64,000 nt of DNA, from contig NZ_JBMPPC010000006.1 of the NCBI RefSeq assembly GCF_049340185.1, forward strand, positions 186,001 to 250,000, given 5' to 3'. A program made the translations under genes and the position numbers. Numbering within the stretch: position 1 is the first letter of the stretch; every line of letters begins with the position of its first letter. The notes beneath the pieces were generated by a model, which worked only from the letters and a program-made list of their open reading frames with translations, was not told the origin of the DNA and did not search any database. The DNA comes from Undibacterium sp049340185. Lineage in GTDB: Bacteria; Pseudomonadota; Gammaproteobacteria; Burkholderiales; Burkholderiaceae_D. Shown here one piece after another: positions 33,692-43,565 of this stretch.

Positions 33692-34987
33692 TTATTGCAC
33701 AGTGACCTCGATGAGGGCACTCAGGTCCGGATAATCGGTGCGTTGTACTTTGACGTGATAGACGCCGGGTTTTTGCGGTGCCGTGTAATACATACCGATT
33801 TCACCCAGACCAAAATCGGCGGGCAAAGGCAGATTAAAACTGCCGCCGTCGGCTTCGACCACACTCCAGGCAATCGGCTCTACCAGGTAGAACACGTTGG
33901 GAGCGTAGTTGATCGACGCACTGAAGTGGTAGCGGGCACCAGCGGTCAGTGTCAGTGTTTTTAGCGGGACTTTCAGTTCAGGGATGAAGTTGAAATTGCT
34001 GCTGGCTTCGACGGTGACAGTGGCCTGCACACTCAGGTTGGGAAAGTCGTCGCGCTGTACCTTGACGTGATACACGCCAGGTTTGGCAGGTGCCGTGTAG
34101 AGGCCGTTGATGTCGATGCTGCCGCCATCGGTTTCTACAACTTTCCAGCTTACAGGCTGGCGCAGGTAGTAGACATTTTTAGGATAGTTGATAGCGGCGC
34201 TGAAGCTCTGTGCTGTGCCGACGGCGAGTCTGACATTGGCTGGCTGGATTTCCAGGGTCGGTATAAAACTTGTGTCGGGGTTAGCGAGTGGTTGTCCTGT
34301 GGCTTCTGCTTTGGTTAGTAGGGTCAGGGTTTGCGTGAACTGCGCACTGCTCAATCTGGCTTTTAGTCCATCCAGCAATTTGTCTTGCGTATCGCCGCCA
34401 TTGGGGTTGGCGCTGGTCGCAGGTTTCAGTGGGGTGCTGTAAAAATCTGCCAGTGTGCTTGTATCGACGATCCCTTTTAACGCGGTCGTGACATCGTTCT
34501 GCGCTGTCTTGATGCTGGTGCTGGTCACGTTTTTTGCGACACTGTTTGCATCGAAACTGGTGAATATCGTGCTCATGTCGGCGCGCATCAGACGCGTTGA
34601 CAGCAATTCAGTCAACGGGGTGAGGTTCGCGGTATCGCCGGTGATGCTGATGGCATGTAGTTTGCGGCTGTCGGCTGGATTGGTGATTTCTAATACGCAG
34701 GGCAGCGTGCCATTCGGGACCGTCACTTTAAAACTGCCGTCGCTCCCTGTTTTACCTGTTCCTGTGCCGGTACGGCATTTGACACTGACATCGGTACTGG
34801 CGATGGCCATACCTGTTGCTGCGGTACCGCTGATGGTTGGCAGCGTTGTCTTGTTATCGCCAGCACTGTTGCCACCGCACGCGCTGAGCAGTAGGGGAAT
34901 CATAAGAGCGCTCAATGCGCCAAATATACCAATACGGCGAACGACACTGTGATCGGGATGGCGACGGGATAGGTAGCTGGATTTCAC
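33692..34987 (-). CDS. Lipoprotein with two repeated Ig-like domains
   Basis: A 431-residue lipoprotein. The long frame to 35185 overlaps the divergent promoter; I start at GTG 34987, which has CAGGAG nine bases upstream and gives a signal sequence ending in lipobox LLLSAC. After the anchor comes a carboxypeptidase-regulatory-like domain (TISGTAATGMAIASTDVSVKCRTGTG at about 25-50), a helical part, and two Ig-like repeats each ending in KPGVYHVKVQR plus VTV (about 250-340 and 340-430). Surface or adhesion-type role is likely; no enzyme motif is seen. It is divergent from the rstA-like gene. Confidence 0.78.
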   Translation of the reverse strand: MKSSYLSRRHPDHSVVRRIGIFGALSALMIPLLLSACGGNSAGDNKTTLPTISGTAATGMAIASTDVSVKCRTGTGTGKTGSDGSFKVTVPNGTLPCVLEITNPADSRKLHAISITGDTANLTPLTELLSTRLMRADMSTIFTSFDANSVAKNVTSTSIKTAQNDVTTALKGIVDTSTLADFYSTPLKPATSANPNGGDTQDKLLDGLKARLSSAQFTQTLTLLTKAEATGQPLANPDTSFIPTLEIQPANVRLAVGTAQSFSAAINYPKNVYYLRQPVSWKVVETDGGSIDINGLYTAPAKPGVYHVKVQRDDFPNLSVQATVTVEASSNFNFIPELKVPLKTLTLTAGARYHFSASINYAPNVFYLVEPIAWSVVEADGGSFNLPLPADFGLGEIGMYYTAPQKPGVYHVKVQRTDYPDLSALIEVTVQ

Positions 34988-35205
34988 TTGGAACGACTCC
35001 TGAATGAAGAAGGAAATAGAGGTTGAAATAGGGATTGAAGATAAACAATGGGCGTATGGTAGGCCTTGCGATCCAATAAATCCTCTCCGAAACGTCGCTG
35101 AATTGTCATGAATTTGTACAAGCCGGTTTAAGACGTTGTTTTGCGGATTTTGTGTCTGTACATGCAGGTGCCGACGCTTATACAATGCGGAGCTTGGAGG
35201 CGTTT

Positions 35206-35916
35206 ATGTACAAACTGATGCTGGTCGAAGATGATGCGAAACTCGCGCAACTGGTCGTCGATTATTTACAAGAATATGAATTTACCGTTGATGTGGTAGA
35301 GCGTGGCGATACGGCCTTGGCCCGGTTTCAGCAAAGCCAGCCAGACATCGTGGTGCTTGATCTGATGCTGCCCGGGTTGGACGGCATGCTGGTCTGCCGC
35401 CAGATCCGCAATGTCAGTCAGGTGCCGCTGGTGATTTTGACGGCGCGTGAAGATACTTTTGATGAAGTATCCGGTCTGGAGCAGGGAGCCGACGATTACA
35501 TCAATAAGCCGGTACAGCCGAGAGTCTTGCTGGCGAGATTACGGGCCTTATTACGTCGCCGTGCTGAACCTGCACAAACACCACAGACAGCGCAATCAAT
35601 CACTGTAGCCAGAGAATTAGCCTTCGGCGCATTGAGCATCGCCAAGAGCGATCGTGTGGTGCGATGGCGCGGACAGACGGTGGTATTGACGAGTCCGGAA
35701 TTCAAATTGCTGTTGCTGCTGGCCGAATCGGCGGGTACGGTACTGTCCCGTAATGACATCCTGAAAGCCATGCGCGGGATAGAATTTGATGGCATTGATC
35801 GCAGTATCGACAATACGATTTCGCGCTTGCGGCAGAAGTTTGATGACAGTGCTGCAGCCCGGATTAAAACAGTCTGGGGCGAGGGCTATCTATTCAGTCC
35901 CTCTGCCTGGGAATGA
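35206..35916 (+). CDS. RstA-like OmpR-family response regulator
   Basis: A 236-residue regulator starting at ATG 35206 behind GGAGG. The receiver domain has D9/D10 and the phospho-acceptor D52 in VVLDLMLPG, with K101 in YINKPVQ. The winged-helix domain (about 140-232) has LTSPEFKLLLLLAE and IDRSIDNTISRLRQKF. RstA-type sequence features such as FDGIDRSIDN are visible. The sensor kinase follows after a 51-base gap; a lipoprotein gene diverges upstream. Confidence 0.9.
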   Translation: MYKLMLVEDDAKLAQLVVDYLQEYEFTVDVVERGDTALARFQQSQPDIVVLDLMLPGLDGMLVCRQIRNVSQVPLVILTAREDTFDEVSGLEQGADDYINKPVQPRVLLARLRALLRRRAEPAQTPQTAQSITVARELAFGALSIAKSDRVVRWRGQTVVLTSPEFKLLLLLAESAGTVLSRNDILKAMRGIEFDGIDRSIDNTISRLRQKFDDSAAARIKTVWGEGYLFSPSAWE

Positions 35917-35967
35917 GTGCCATGAGCATCTCGTGTCTGCATCCGTCATGATCTGGCTCATACGATC

Positions 35968-37272
35968 ATGAACCGGATTTTCTGGCGATTTGTCGTGCTG
36001 GTGTTGCTAGCGATTACGCTGGCGTCATTTGCTGTGTATTTCGCGATTAATCGCTTGTTTGGTGATCCGCTGGAAGAGATCGCCTTGCGCCAAGTTTCGG
36101 CTCAGATATTTTTGCTGGAACAATATGTGGATAAAGCTCCCACCGATGAATGGCTGCTGCGCCTGAATAAGGTCAGGGAAGTATCGAATCTCAACATAGA
36201 CCTGATCCCTTTGCCGCAAGCGCAATCAGCGCTTGACGGTGATCAGCGTTACGCTTTGCAGCGCGGTGAAGTGGTGCTGGATATCGCCAGCAAATCTTTT
36301 TATCGTCGGGTTGACCTTAATGACAGTAAATACGCAGGCAGCGCTGGTGATGTGATTCATGCCAGGGACTTGCCGATTGACGTGGGTGTGGTCTTGAAGA
36401 TGGAGGCGCTACGTTATGCCATTGTCGCGCTGTTTTTATTGTTGCCGATTGCGTTCTGGTCACGCTCGCATTGGCGCGGACTTCAGCAATTGTCTGGCGT
36501 GGCGGATGAGTTTGGTCAGGGCCATCTGAATACGCGGATTCAGCTTAGCGAAAGCTCCATCCTGTTCCCGCTGGCAGATTGTATGAACCAGATGGCGAGC
36601 CGCATTGATGTGCTGCTAGAGACGCATAAAAACTTACTTCACTCGGTATCGCATGAATTGCGCACGCCGATTGCCCGTCTGGAATTCGGTCTGGAGTTAT
36701 TGCGTAATGCGCCGCAGGCAGTACAAGAAAAACGTATCGCGGCGATGGAAGATGATATTCATGAACTAAATGCGCTTGTGAATGAACTGCTGGATCTGAC
36801 GAAGCTTGATCAGCAACATGCTCTGAAGCGTCAGCCATTTGCCATCGACGGTATGTTGCAGGATTGTTTGCATGCGATGGAACATCAATTGACAGATCAG
36901 GATATCAAGCTGGAACTCGCCAGTGATCTGGGTGAGTTGAACGGCGATCGCCGCTTGCTCGTGCGAGCCATGGGTAATCTGCTGAGCAATGCGACCAAGT
37001 ATGGCAATGGTGTAATAAGACTATCCGCACAACGGTCTGGGACCGGTCAGATAACGATGACGGTCGAAGACAATGGACCTGGTATTCCCGTTGTTGAGCG
37101 TAGCAAGATTTTCGATGTGTTTTATCGGATTGACCGTAGCCGTGACCGGCATACCGGAGGCTTTGGCCTGGGGCTGGCGATCGTACAAAAGGCGATACAG
37201 CTGCACGGTGGCAGCGTCGTTGTAGAGGAATCCGCTTTGGGTGGCGCGAAATTTATTGTGTCCCTGCGGTGA
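35968..37272 (+). CDS. RstB-like sensor histidine kinase
   Basis: A 434-residue sensor kinase with an N-terminal membrane helix (about 5-28), a periplasmic domain of about 110 residues, a second helix (about 145-165), a HAMP linker, H-box SVSHELRTPIARLEFGLELL (around residue 229) and ATPase boxes NLLSNATKYG, DNGPGI and GFGLGLAIVQ. It pairs with the RstA-like regulator. Possible targets are the MipA and lipoprotein genes on the opposite strand; the signal is unknown. Confidence 0.9.
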   Translation: MNRIFWRFVVLVLLAITLASFAVYFAINRLFGDPLEEIALRQVSAQIFLLEQYVDKAPTDEWLLRLNKVREVSNLNIDLIPLPQAQSALDGDQRYALQRGEVVLDIASKSFYRRVDLNDSKYAGSAGDVIHARDLPIDVGVVLKMEALRYAIVALFLLLPIAFWSRSHWRGLQQLSGVADEFGQGHLNTRIQLSESSILFPLADCMNQMASRIDVLLETHKNLLHSVSHELRTPIARLEFGLELLRNAPQAVQEKRIAAMEDDIHELNALVNELLDLTKLDQQHALKRQPFAIDGMLQDCLHAMEHQLTDQDIKLELASDLGELNGDRRLLVRAMGNLLSNATKYGNGVIRLSAQRSGTGQITMTVEDNGPGIPVVERSKIFDVFYRIDRSRDRHTGGFGLGLAIVQKAIQLHGGSVVVEESALGGAKFIVSLR

Positions 37273-37425
37273 CGGTTGTCGCTGAGGATGACGATTCAAC
37301 GAACCACAAAAACAAAGGCCGCATGATGCTGATGACTGCCTTGATTTATGGCCTCACCGCCTCACACGACCTTGATGTCTGTCAGCGATGTTCGCCTGAC
37401 AGCTTAATCAAATACCTCAATCAAA

Positions 37426-39249
37426 TTATTGACTGATTGCTTGCGTGCGTTGTTCCAACCAGGCCTTGGCTGCATCGGAGACACGTGGTGACAGGCGTTG
37501 CAGTACCGTTGCATGGTAGGCATTGAGCCAGTCAATTTCATCATCACGCATTAGTGACAGATCGATACAGCGCGTATCAATCGGGCACAGGGTCATGGTT
37601 TCAAATTTCAGATACTCGCCGAACTCACCCTGGTGGCCAGTGATATTCAGCATCAGGTTTTCGATACGCACACCCCATTTACCCGGACGATAAATGCCAG
37701 GCTCATTCGATGTGATCATTCCTGCTTCCATCGCGGTATGAGGTTCTGGCATCGCGCCGGAAATCGACTGAGGGCCTTCATGCACATTCAGGAAATAGCC
37801 GACACCATGACCCGTGCCATGACCGTAATTGATGCCTTCTGCCCAGATCGGCGCACGTGCCAGCGAATCGAGCATGGGAGACAATGTGCCGCGTGGGAAT
37901 TGCGCGCGTGACAGATTGATCATGCCTTTTAACACCAGCGTGAAATCACGTTTTTGTTCGGCAGAAACGATACCAACAGGAACCACGCGTGTGATGTCTG
38001 TCGTACCGTTCAGATATTGGCCGCCAGAGTCGATTAGCAAAAGGCCGTTGCCTTCGATGACGGCGTGAGATTCAGGCAAGGCGCGGTAGTGCGGCATGGC
38101 GCCATTGCCATTGAAGCCGGCAATCGTACCGAAACTTGCCGAGACAAAATGTGGCTGACGGGCGCGGGCGGCGGTGATTTGCTCATCAATGGTGAGTTCA
38201 GTGATACGTTCTTTGCCGAGAGATGCTTCCAGCCAGCTAAAGAAGTCACACAGTGCTGCGCCGTCTTGTTCCATCGCTTCGCGCACGAATTGCGCTTCTT
38301 GCGGTGTCTTGCGCGATTTCGCAAAGACGGAGGGATTGATCGCTTCGATGACCTTGACCGACGCCGGTACCGATTGACGGAAACCGAACGTAATACGGCG
38401 CGGGTCGATTAATAAACTGCTGCCTGCAGGCAGTGCTGCCAATGCTCCGGATGCCTTGGCGTAATCTGCGATATAGACGCCGTCTTTTGCCAGTATCTCA
38501 ACCAGTGCAGCGGGAACTTTGCCATTGGATACAAACAGCGCAGCACTGTCTTGGCTGATCAGGGCATGGCCGACGAACACCGGGTTGTAGCTTACATCAG
38601 AGCCGCGCAGGTTGAAGGTCCAGGCGATATCGTCCACGGTTGAAACGAAATGCCATTCGGCGGCTTTTGCACGCATTTGTTCGCGCACGAGCGCAAGTTT
38701 ATCTTGACGGCTGACCACCGCATATGGTGCCAGATGTTCAAAGATCGCCGCTTGTGGCAAGGCCGGACGATCTGGCCAGATCTCTTGTAGCAGGTCTTTG
38801 CTAGTATCGAGCCGGGTACCATTGGCTTGCAAGGCTTGCTCCAGCAGGCGGGCTGTCGCCAGTCCTAAAACCGCGCCATCGACACCGACGGTCTGACCAG
38901 CTTGCATGGTTGCCGCTAGCCAGTCTATATGCAGGGTGGCCGCAGCCGATGCGATTTTCATCATCTGTATGCCGGTCGGTGCCAGCTCTTGTTCTGCTTG
39001 GCTCCAGTAGCGGCTATCGACCCACAGTCCAGCGAAATCCGCAGTCACGATCAGAGTGCCGACAGAGCCGGTGAATCCTGAAAAATGCTCACGACCTTGC
39101 CAGTGTCCCGGCAAATATTCAGACAGATGCGGATCTGCCGACGGAATGATGTAGGCATCCAGACCGGCGGTCTGCATGGCAGCGCGCAGTTGTACCAAGC
39201 GTGCAGGAATCGGTGAGGTGACGGCGGCTGGGCTGAGTGGACTGTTCAT
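37426..39249 (-). CDS. Xaa-Pro aminopeptidase (aminopeptidase P, long M24B form)
   Basis: A 607-residue cytoplasmic metallopeptidase that removes the first residue from peptides with proline second. I start at ATG 39249, 55 codons inside the longest frame, where the conserved domain begins (RLVQLRAAMQTAGLDAYIIPSADPHLSEY). The metal ligands lie in LLIDSGGQYLNGTTDITR, HGTGHGVGYFLNVHEG, TSNEPGIYRPGKWG and ENLM. It is the three-domain form of about 600 residues, like eukaryotic APP1, rather than the 440-residue PepP of E. coli. It stands alone, about 270 bases from a GNAT gene. Confidence 0.92.
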   Translation of the reverse strand: MNSPLSPAAVTSPIPARLVQLRAAMQTAGLDAYIIPSADPHLSEYLPGHWQGREHFSGFTGSVGTLIVTADFAGLWVDSRYWSQAEQELAPTGIQMMKIASAAATLHIDWLAATMQAGQTVGVDGAVLGLATARLLEQALQANGTRLDTSKDLLQEIWPDRPALPQAAIFEHLAPYAVVSRQDKLALVREQMRAKAAEWHFVSTVDDIAWTFNLRGSDVSYNPVFVGHALISQDSAALFVSNGKVPAALVEILAKDGVYIADYAKASGALAALPAGSSLLIDPRRITFGFRQSVPASVKVIEAINPSVFAKSRKTPQEAQFVREAMEQDGAALCDFFSWLEASLGKERITELTIDEQITAARARQPHFVSASFGTIAGFNGNGAMPHYRALPESHAVIEGNGLLLIDSGGQYLNGTTDITRVVPVGIVSAEQKRDFTLVLKGMINLSRAQFPRGTLSPMLDSLARAPIWAEGINYGHGTGHGVGYFLNVHEGPQSISGAMPEPHTAMEAGMITSNEPGIYRPGKWGVRIENLMLNITGHQGEFGEYLKFETMTLCPIDTRCIDLSLMRDDEIDWLNAYHATVLQRLSPRVSDAAKAWLEQRTQAISQ

Positions 39250-39523
39250 GTGAGCGACGCAATGTGAATGGTGAGTGAGGGTGGAGCGGAGTCGAGTGAG
39301 ACAATAGCGAGCAACAGGGAATAAAAATCGAATAGATTGAATAGAAGCAAATTCAGACAAATGCAGGCAAATTGAGACAAATAAACGATGGTACTTCAGC
39401 TTTAATACAGGCAAGTACTAGCAAATAAAGATGTCAGTATATCGTAGATATATTTAATTCCGCGCCTGAAAAGCAATTTCCAAGTTTGTTCCGTATTTCT
39501 TTAAATACGGCGAATGAATCAGC

Positions 39524-40003
39524 TCAATTACGCAAATAACGACGCATGACATTCGGTGCGGGTTCATGCGGATTGGCGTGTGAGTATTCAAGCTCTGGTG
39601 CAACTTCGAATTGATAGGCAGCGTAAAGATCGAGCAGGCGCGGCTGATCGACCCGCACGCCAAGGCGCAATTCGTCTACATGTGCCGTCTGCGCTGCATG
39701 GATCACGGCTTCCAGCAGATGTTGCGACAGGCTCTGACCGCGAAATGCCGGTAAGACACCCATGCGCATGATTTCCCAGGTGCCGGAATCGGTATCAAGA
39801 GGCAGCCAGCGGACAGAGCCGATGGGTTCTTCCGCGGCCAGCAAAATGAAACCGCCACCTTGCATCAGATCGCCGGTGACGCGCTCGCTGTCTTCATGAT
39901 GGCCTGTAGAGCCGGGGGCGACTTTGCCTGCCCAGCAAGCGCGGGTCAGATGCGCAATCAGTCGCGCATCGTCCATAGTCGCTTCTCTGACCACGATTTC
40001 CAT
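39524..40003 (-). CDS. GNAT-family N-acetyltransferase
   Basis: A 159-residue acetyltransferase: MEIVVREATMDDARLIAHLTRACW begins the fold, EIMRMGVLPAFRGQSLSQHLLEA (about 78-100) is the acetyl-CoA-binding motif A with R/Q-G-x-S in place of the common RGxG, and RLLDLYAAYQFEV is motif B. It transfers an acetyl group to a small molecule or protein amine of unknown identity. It lies six bases after the metG stop, so it is likely co-transcribed with metG. Confidence 0.85.
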   Translation of the reverse strand: MEIVVREATMDDARLIAHLTRACWAGKVAPGSTGHHEDSERVTGDLMQGGGFILLAAEEPIGSVRWLPLDTDSGTWEIMRMGVLPAFRGQSLSQHLLEAVIHAAQTAHVDELRLGVRVDQPRLLDLYAAYQFEVAPELEYSHANPHEPAPNVMRRYLRN

Positions 40004-40009
40004 GGCAGA

Positions 40010-42085
40010 TTAACGTACCCGCATACCAGGTTCTGCACCCGGCCAGGCTTCGAGGATGTAAAGACCTGGGTTAGTTTTTTCATCGGCAGCAGACGCGGCT
40101 AGTACCATGCCTTCGGACATCCCGAATTTCATCTTGCGCGGTGCCAGATTAGCGACCATCACAGTGAATTTGCCGATCAGTTGTTCTGGCTGGTACGCAG
40201 ATTTAATACCTGAAAACACATTGCGGGTGCGGCCTTCGCCGACATCCAGCGTCAGACGTAATAATTTGTCCGAACCATCGACATGTTCGCAGTTGACGAT
40301 CTTGGCGATACGCAGATCGATTTTGGCAAAGTCGTCGATCTTGATTTCTGGCGCCAGTTCTTCAATGCTTGTGCTGCTGCCGGTTGCTGCGTCTGCTGCT
40401 GTCGTTGTTGCAGAGATCGCTGCCGCAACATCAGTAGGTGCATCGAACAATTGATCGAAAATTTTGATATCGACACGTTGCATCAGGTGGACATACGGCA
40501 GCACTTTATGCAGATGCGGCAACGGTGTAGCGACATCCGACCATTGCAACGGTGCGATCTGTAATTGTGCTTCGACCTGAGCGGCGAGCTGCGGCAACAC
40601 CGGTTTCAGGAAAATCGTCAGAATACGGAATGCTTCCAGCAGGCGGCTACAAACTTCTTGCAGCTTTGCATCGTTCTCTGCCTGTTTGGCGAGTTCCCAA
40701 GGTTTATTTGCATCGACATAGGCATTGATGATGTCAGCCTGATCCATGATGGCACGCAAGGCTTTGCCGTAATCACGCGCTTCGTAATAAGCCTGAATAT
40801 CTGACGAGACTTTGCGCAGCTGATTGATAAAGGTATCGTCCGCTGTCGCCCAGTCAGTGACTACTGCACCGTCAAAACGCTTGGTGATAAACCCTGCGGC
40901 ACGGCTGGCGATATTCACATATTTGCCGATCAGATCCGCATTCACGCGAGCGACGAAATCTTCAGGATTCATATCCAGATCTTCGACCTTGGCATTGAGT
41001 TTGGCCGCGAAGTAATAGCGCAGCCATTCCGGATTCATGCCGATTTCCAGATAGCGTAAAGGTGAGATGCCGGTGCCACGGGATTTCGACATCTTTTCAC
41101 CTGAGACGGTCACGAAACCATGCGCATACACATTATCCGGCGTTTTGTAGCCAGAGAATTTCAGCATCGCGGGCCAGAACAGCGTATGGAAGTAGGTGAT
41201 GTCTTTGCCGATGAAATGAATCTGTTCTGTCGTCGGGTCTGCCATGAACGCGTCGAAGTCACGTCCGATTTTGCCAAAGTAATTTTTCAGAGATGCCAGA
41301 TAACCGACCGGTGCATCCAGCCAGACATAAAAATATTTGCCCGGCTGATCAGGAATCTCGATGCCGAAGTAAGGCGCATCGCGACTGATGTCCCAGTCAC
41401 CCAGACCGCCATCGCCCTCTAGCCATTCTTTGCATTTATTCGCGACTTCCGATTGCAAGCGATTGTCTTTGAGTGCCCATTCACGAAGGAACTCAACGCA
41501 TTTGGTATCTGATAATTTGAAGAAAAAATGTTCCGACGATTTCATCACCGGCGTCGCGCCAGTCAATACGGAGTAGGGATTCTTGACTTCGGTTGGTGCA
41601 TACACCGCACTGCAGACTTCGCAGGAATCGCCGTATTGATCCTTGGCACCGCATTTCGGGCATTCGCCTTTGATGTAGCGATCCGGCAGGAACATATTTT
41701 TGACAGGATCAAAAAACTGTTCGATCGTTTTTGTCGTAATGAATCCGGCAGCTTTCAGTTTGCGGTAAATGTCTTGCGAAAGCGCATGGTTTTCCGGACC
41801 GTCAGTGGAATGCCAGTTGTCAAAAGTGATATGAAAACCGTCCAGATACTGTTTGCGGCCCGCGGCAATCCGCGCGACGAATTCTTGCGGCGTGATACCC
41901 GCTTTTTCCGCTGCAATCATGATAGGCGCACCATGGGCATCGTCGGCACCGACGAAATGCACTTCGTTACCCGACATTCGCTGATGCCTGACCCAGATGT
42001 CAGCCTGGATGTATTCCATGATGTGGCCGAGGTGGAACGGTGCATTAGCGTAGGGAAGGGCGGTGGTAACGAACAGCTTGCGCAT
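40010..42085 (-). CDS. metG: Methionyl-tRNA synthetase
   Basis: A 691-residue class I synthetase. HIGH motif is PYANAPFHLGHI (11-22), the zinc knuckle is CPKCGAKDQYGDSCEVC (about 144-160), KMSKS is GEKMSKSRGTGI, and a C-terminal tRNA-binding domain (about 590-690, IDLRIAKIVNCEHVDGSDKLLRL through NLAPRKMKFGMSEGM) allows dimerisation and tRNA capture. It charges initiator and elongator tRNA-Met. The gene is divergent from apbC. Confidence 0.97.
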   Translation of the reverse strand: MRKLFVTTALPYANAPFHLGHIMEYIQADIWVRHQRMSGNEVHFVGADDAHGAPIMIAAEKAGITPQEFVARIAAGRKQYLDGFHITFDNWHSTDGPENHALSQDIYRKLKAAGFITTKTIEQFFDPVKNMFLPDRYIKGECPKCGAKDQYGDSCEVCSAVYAPTEVKNPYSVLTGATPVMKSSEHFFFKLSDTKCVEFLREWALKDNRLQSEVANKCKEWLEGDGGLGDWDISRDAPYFGIEIPDQPGKYFYVWLDAPVGYLASLKNYFGKIGRDFDAFMADPTTEQIHFIGKDITYFHTLFWPAMLKFSGYKTPDNVYAHGFVTVSGEKMSKSRGTGISPLRYLEIGMNPEWLRYYFAAKLNAKVEDLDMNPEDFVARVNADLIGKYVNIASRAAGFITKRFDGAVVTDWATADDTFINQLRKVSSDIQAYYEARDYGKALRAIMDQADIINAYVDANKPWELAKQAENDAKLQEVCSRLLEAFRILTIFLKPVLPQLAAQVEAQLQIAPLQWSDVATPLPHLHKVLPYVHLMQRVDIKIFDQLFDAPTDVAAAISATTTAADAATGSSTSIEELAPEIKIDDFAKIDLRIAKIVNCEHVDGSDKLLRLTLDVGEGRTRNVFSGIKSAYQPEQLIGKFTVMVANLAPRKMKFGMSEGMVLAASAADEKTNPGLYILEAWPGAEPGMRVR

Positions 42086-42420
42086 GGTTGATGGTCTTTT
42101 AATTAAACAAACAAGGGGGCATGTATTTTAACAGCGAAAGCAGAGACGGGACGAGGGAGTTGGAATCCTGTGCGCTGCGAGTCACGCTGAATTGCCGTGC
42201 TGTATCGTTTTTATAATCAGTCGTAATTGACTAATCCGCAATGCTGGTGGGCCTGACAGCCGATTTGTGTCTGGAGAAGCGCATGGATATTGCGGAGTCT
42301 GTTTTGGATTGCATGATATTAAGAAGCCGGGACTCACGTAAAAACTTGCTTGTACTACAGGGCTATACGGTTCTGATAAGCGTTTTGCGCTAGACTGGCG
42401 AAAATTCAATGGAGATTTGC
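42086..42420. other. metG-apbC divergent spacer
   Basis: No gene is seen. It holds a copy of the palindromic element (42233-42298) and a GGACTCACGTAAAAAC stretch at about 42330 that resembles GGACTTACGTAAAAAT near 26348, another repeat-rich spacer. Confidence 0.6.
42233..42298. repeat. ~68-bp palindromic element, copy C
   Basis: Ends AATCCGCA and TGCGGAGT; the right arm GCGCATGGATATTGCGGA matches copy B (GCGCATGGATAGTGCGGA) with one base change. The left arm is more diverged. Confidence 0.7.
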
Positions 42421-43509
42421 ATGACTGTTACAGTAGAAGATATTAAAACCGCTTTGTCCCTGGTGATAGACCCGAATACCAATAAAGACCTGGTTTCCTC
42501 CAGATCCGCAAAAAATATACAACTGGTTGGCACAGATGTCACGCTGGATGTTGAACTGGCGTATCCGGCCAAAAGTCAGATGGATCTGATTCGTCAAAGC
42601 GTGATCGCTGCCTTGCGTACCGTTGCTGGTGTTGGCAATGTCAGCGTCAATGTGTATGTCAAAATCGTTGCGCATGCAGTACAGCGCGGCGTGAAATTGA
42701 TGCCGAATGTGAAAAATATCATTGCTGTTGCGTCTGGCAAAGGCGGCGTCGGCAAGTCAACGACCGCAGTGAACCTGGCGCTGGCGCTGGCTGCTGAAGG
42801 CGCTGCCGTGGGTATTCTCGATGCCGATATCTATGGCCCGTCACAGCCGATGATGATGGGCATCTCCGGTCGCCCAGAGACGATTGATGGCAAAACCATG
42901 GAACCTCTGGAAAACCATGGCCTGCAAGTGTCGAGCATCGGTTTCATGATTGATCCTGATGAACCTATGGTCTGGCGAGGTCCTATTGTGACGCAGGCCT
43001 TGCAGCAGTTGCTGGAGCAGACTAACTGGCGTGACCTCGATTATCTGATCGTCGATATGCCGCCAGGTACAGGCGACGTGCAACTGACTTTGTCACAAAA
43101 AGTCCCGGTCACAGGCGCCGTTATTGTGACCACGCCACAAGACATCGCTTTGCTTGATGCGCGCAAGGGCTTAAAAATGTTTGAAAAAGTCGGCATTCCT
43201 ATTCTCGGCATTGTGGAGAATATGAGTACGCATATCTGTTCCAATTGCGGTCACGCTGAATCAATCTTCGGCGAAGGCGGCGGTCAAAAGATGTGTGCCG
43301 AATACGGGGTTGATTTCCTCGGCGGCCTGCCATTAACGATGGCAATCCGTGAACAGGCAGATTCTGGCAAGCCAACGGTGGTTGCTGATCCGGATGGCAA
43401 GATTGCGCTGATTTACAAAGAGATCGCCCGTAAACTAGCGATTAAAGTTGCGGAAAAAGCGAAAGATATGACCAGCAAATTTCCGACTATTACCGTACAA
43501 AATACTTGA
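42421..43509 (+). CDS. apbC: Iron-sulfur cluster carrier protein ApbC/Mrp
   Basis: A 362-residue P-loop ATPase that carries and transfers Fe-S clusters. An N-terminal MIP18/DUF59 domain (about 1-85) is followed by the ParA/MinD-like ATPase: Walker A GKGGVGKST, LDADIYGPS, DYLIVDMPPGTGD, and the Cys pair in HICSNCG that binds the cluster. ATG 42421 follows GGAG; an in-frame ATG at 42409 is four codons upstream. It is divergent from metG, a conserved order in many betaproteobacteria. Confidence 0.95.
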   Translation: MTVTVEDIKTALSLVIDPNTNKDLVSSRSAKNIQLVGTDVTLDVELAYPAKSQMDLIRQSVIAALRTVAGVGNVSVNVYVKIVAHAVQRGVKLMPNVKNIIAVASGKGGVGKSTTAVNLALALAAEGAAVGILDADIYGPSQPMMMGISGRPETIDGKTMEPLENHGLQVSSIGFMIDPDEPMVWRGPIVTQALQQLLEQTNWRDLDYLIVDMPPGTGDVQLTLSQKVPVTGAVIVTTPQDIALLDARKGLKMFEKVGIPILGIVENMSTHICSNCGHAESIFGEGGGQKMCAEYGVDFLGGLPLTMAIREQADSGKPTVVADPDGKIALIYKEIARKLAIKVAEKAKDMTSKFPTITVQNT

Positions 43510-43565
43510 AGCCTTGAACCCTCAAATTTTAGTGCAGACCCTGATGAATACGGACGATTGCTGAG

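Noticed and set aside
41528..42091. A 187-residue plus-strand frame opposite metG
   Set aside because: metG is certain there; the antisense frame has no family features.
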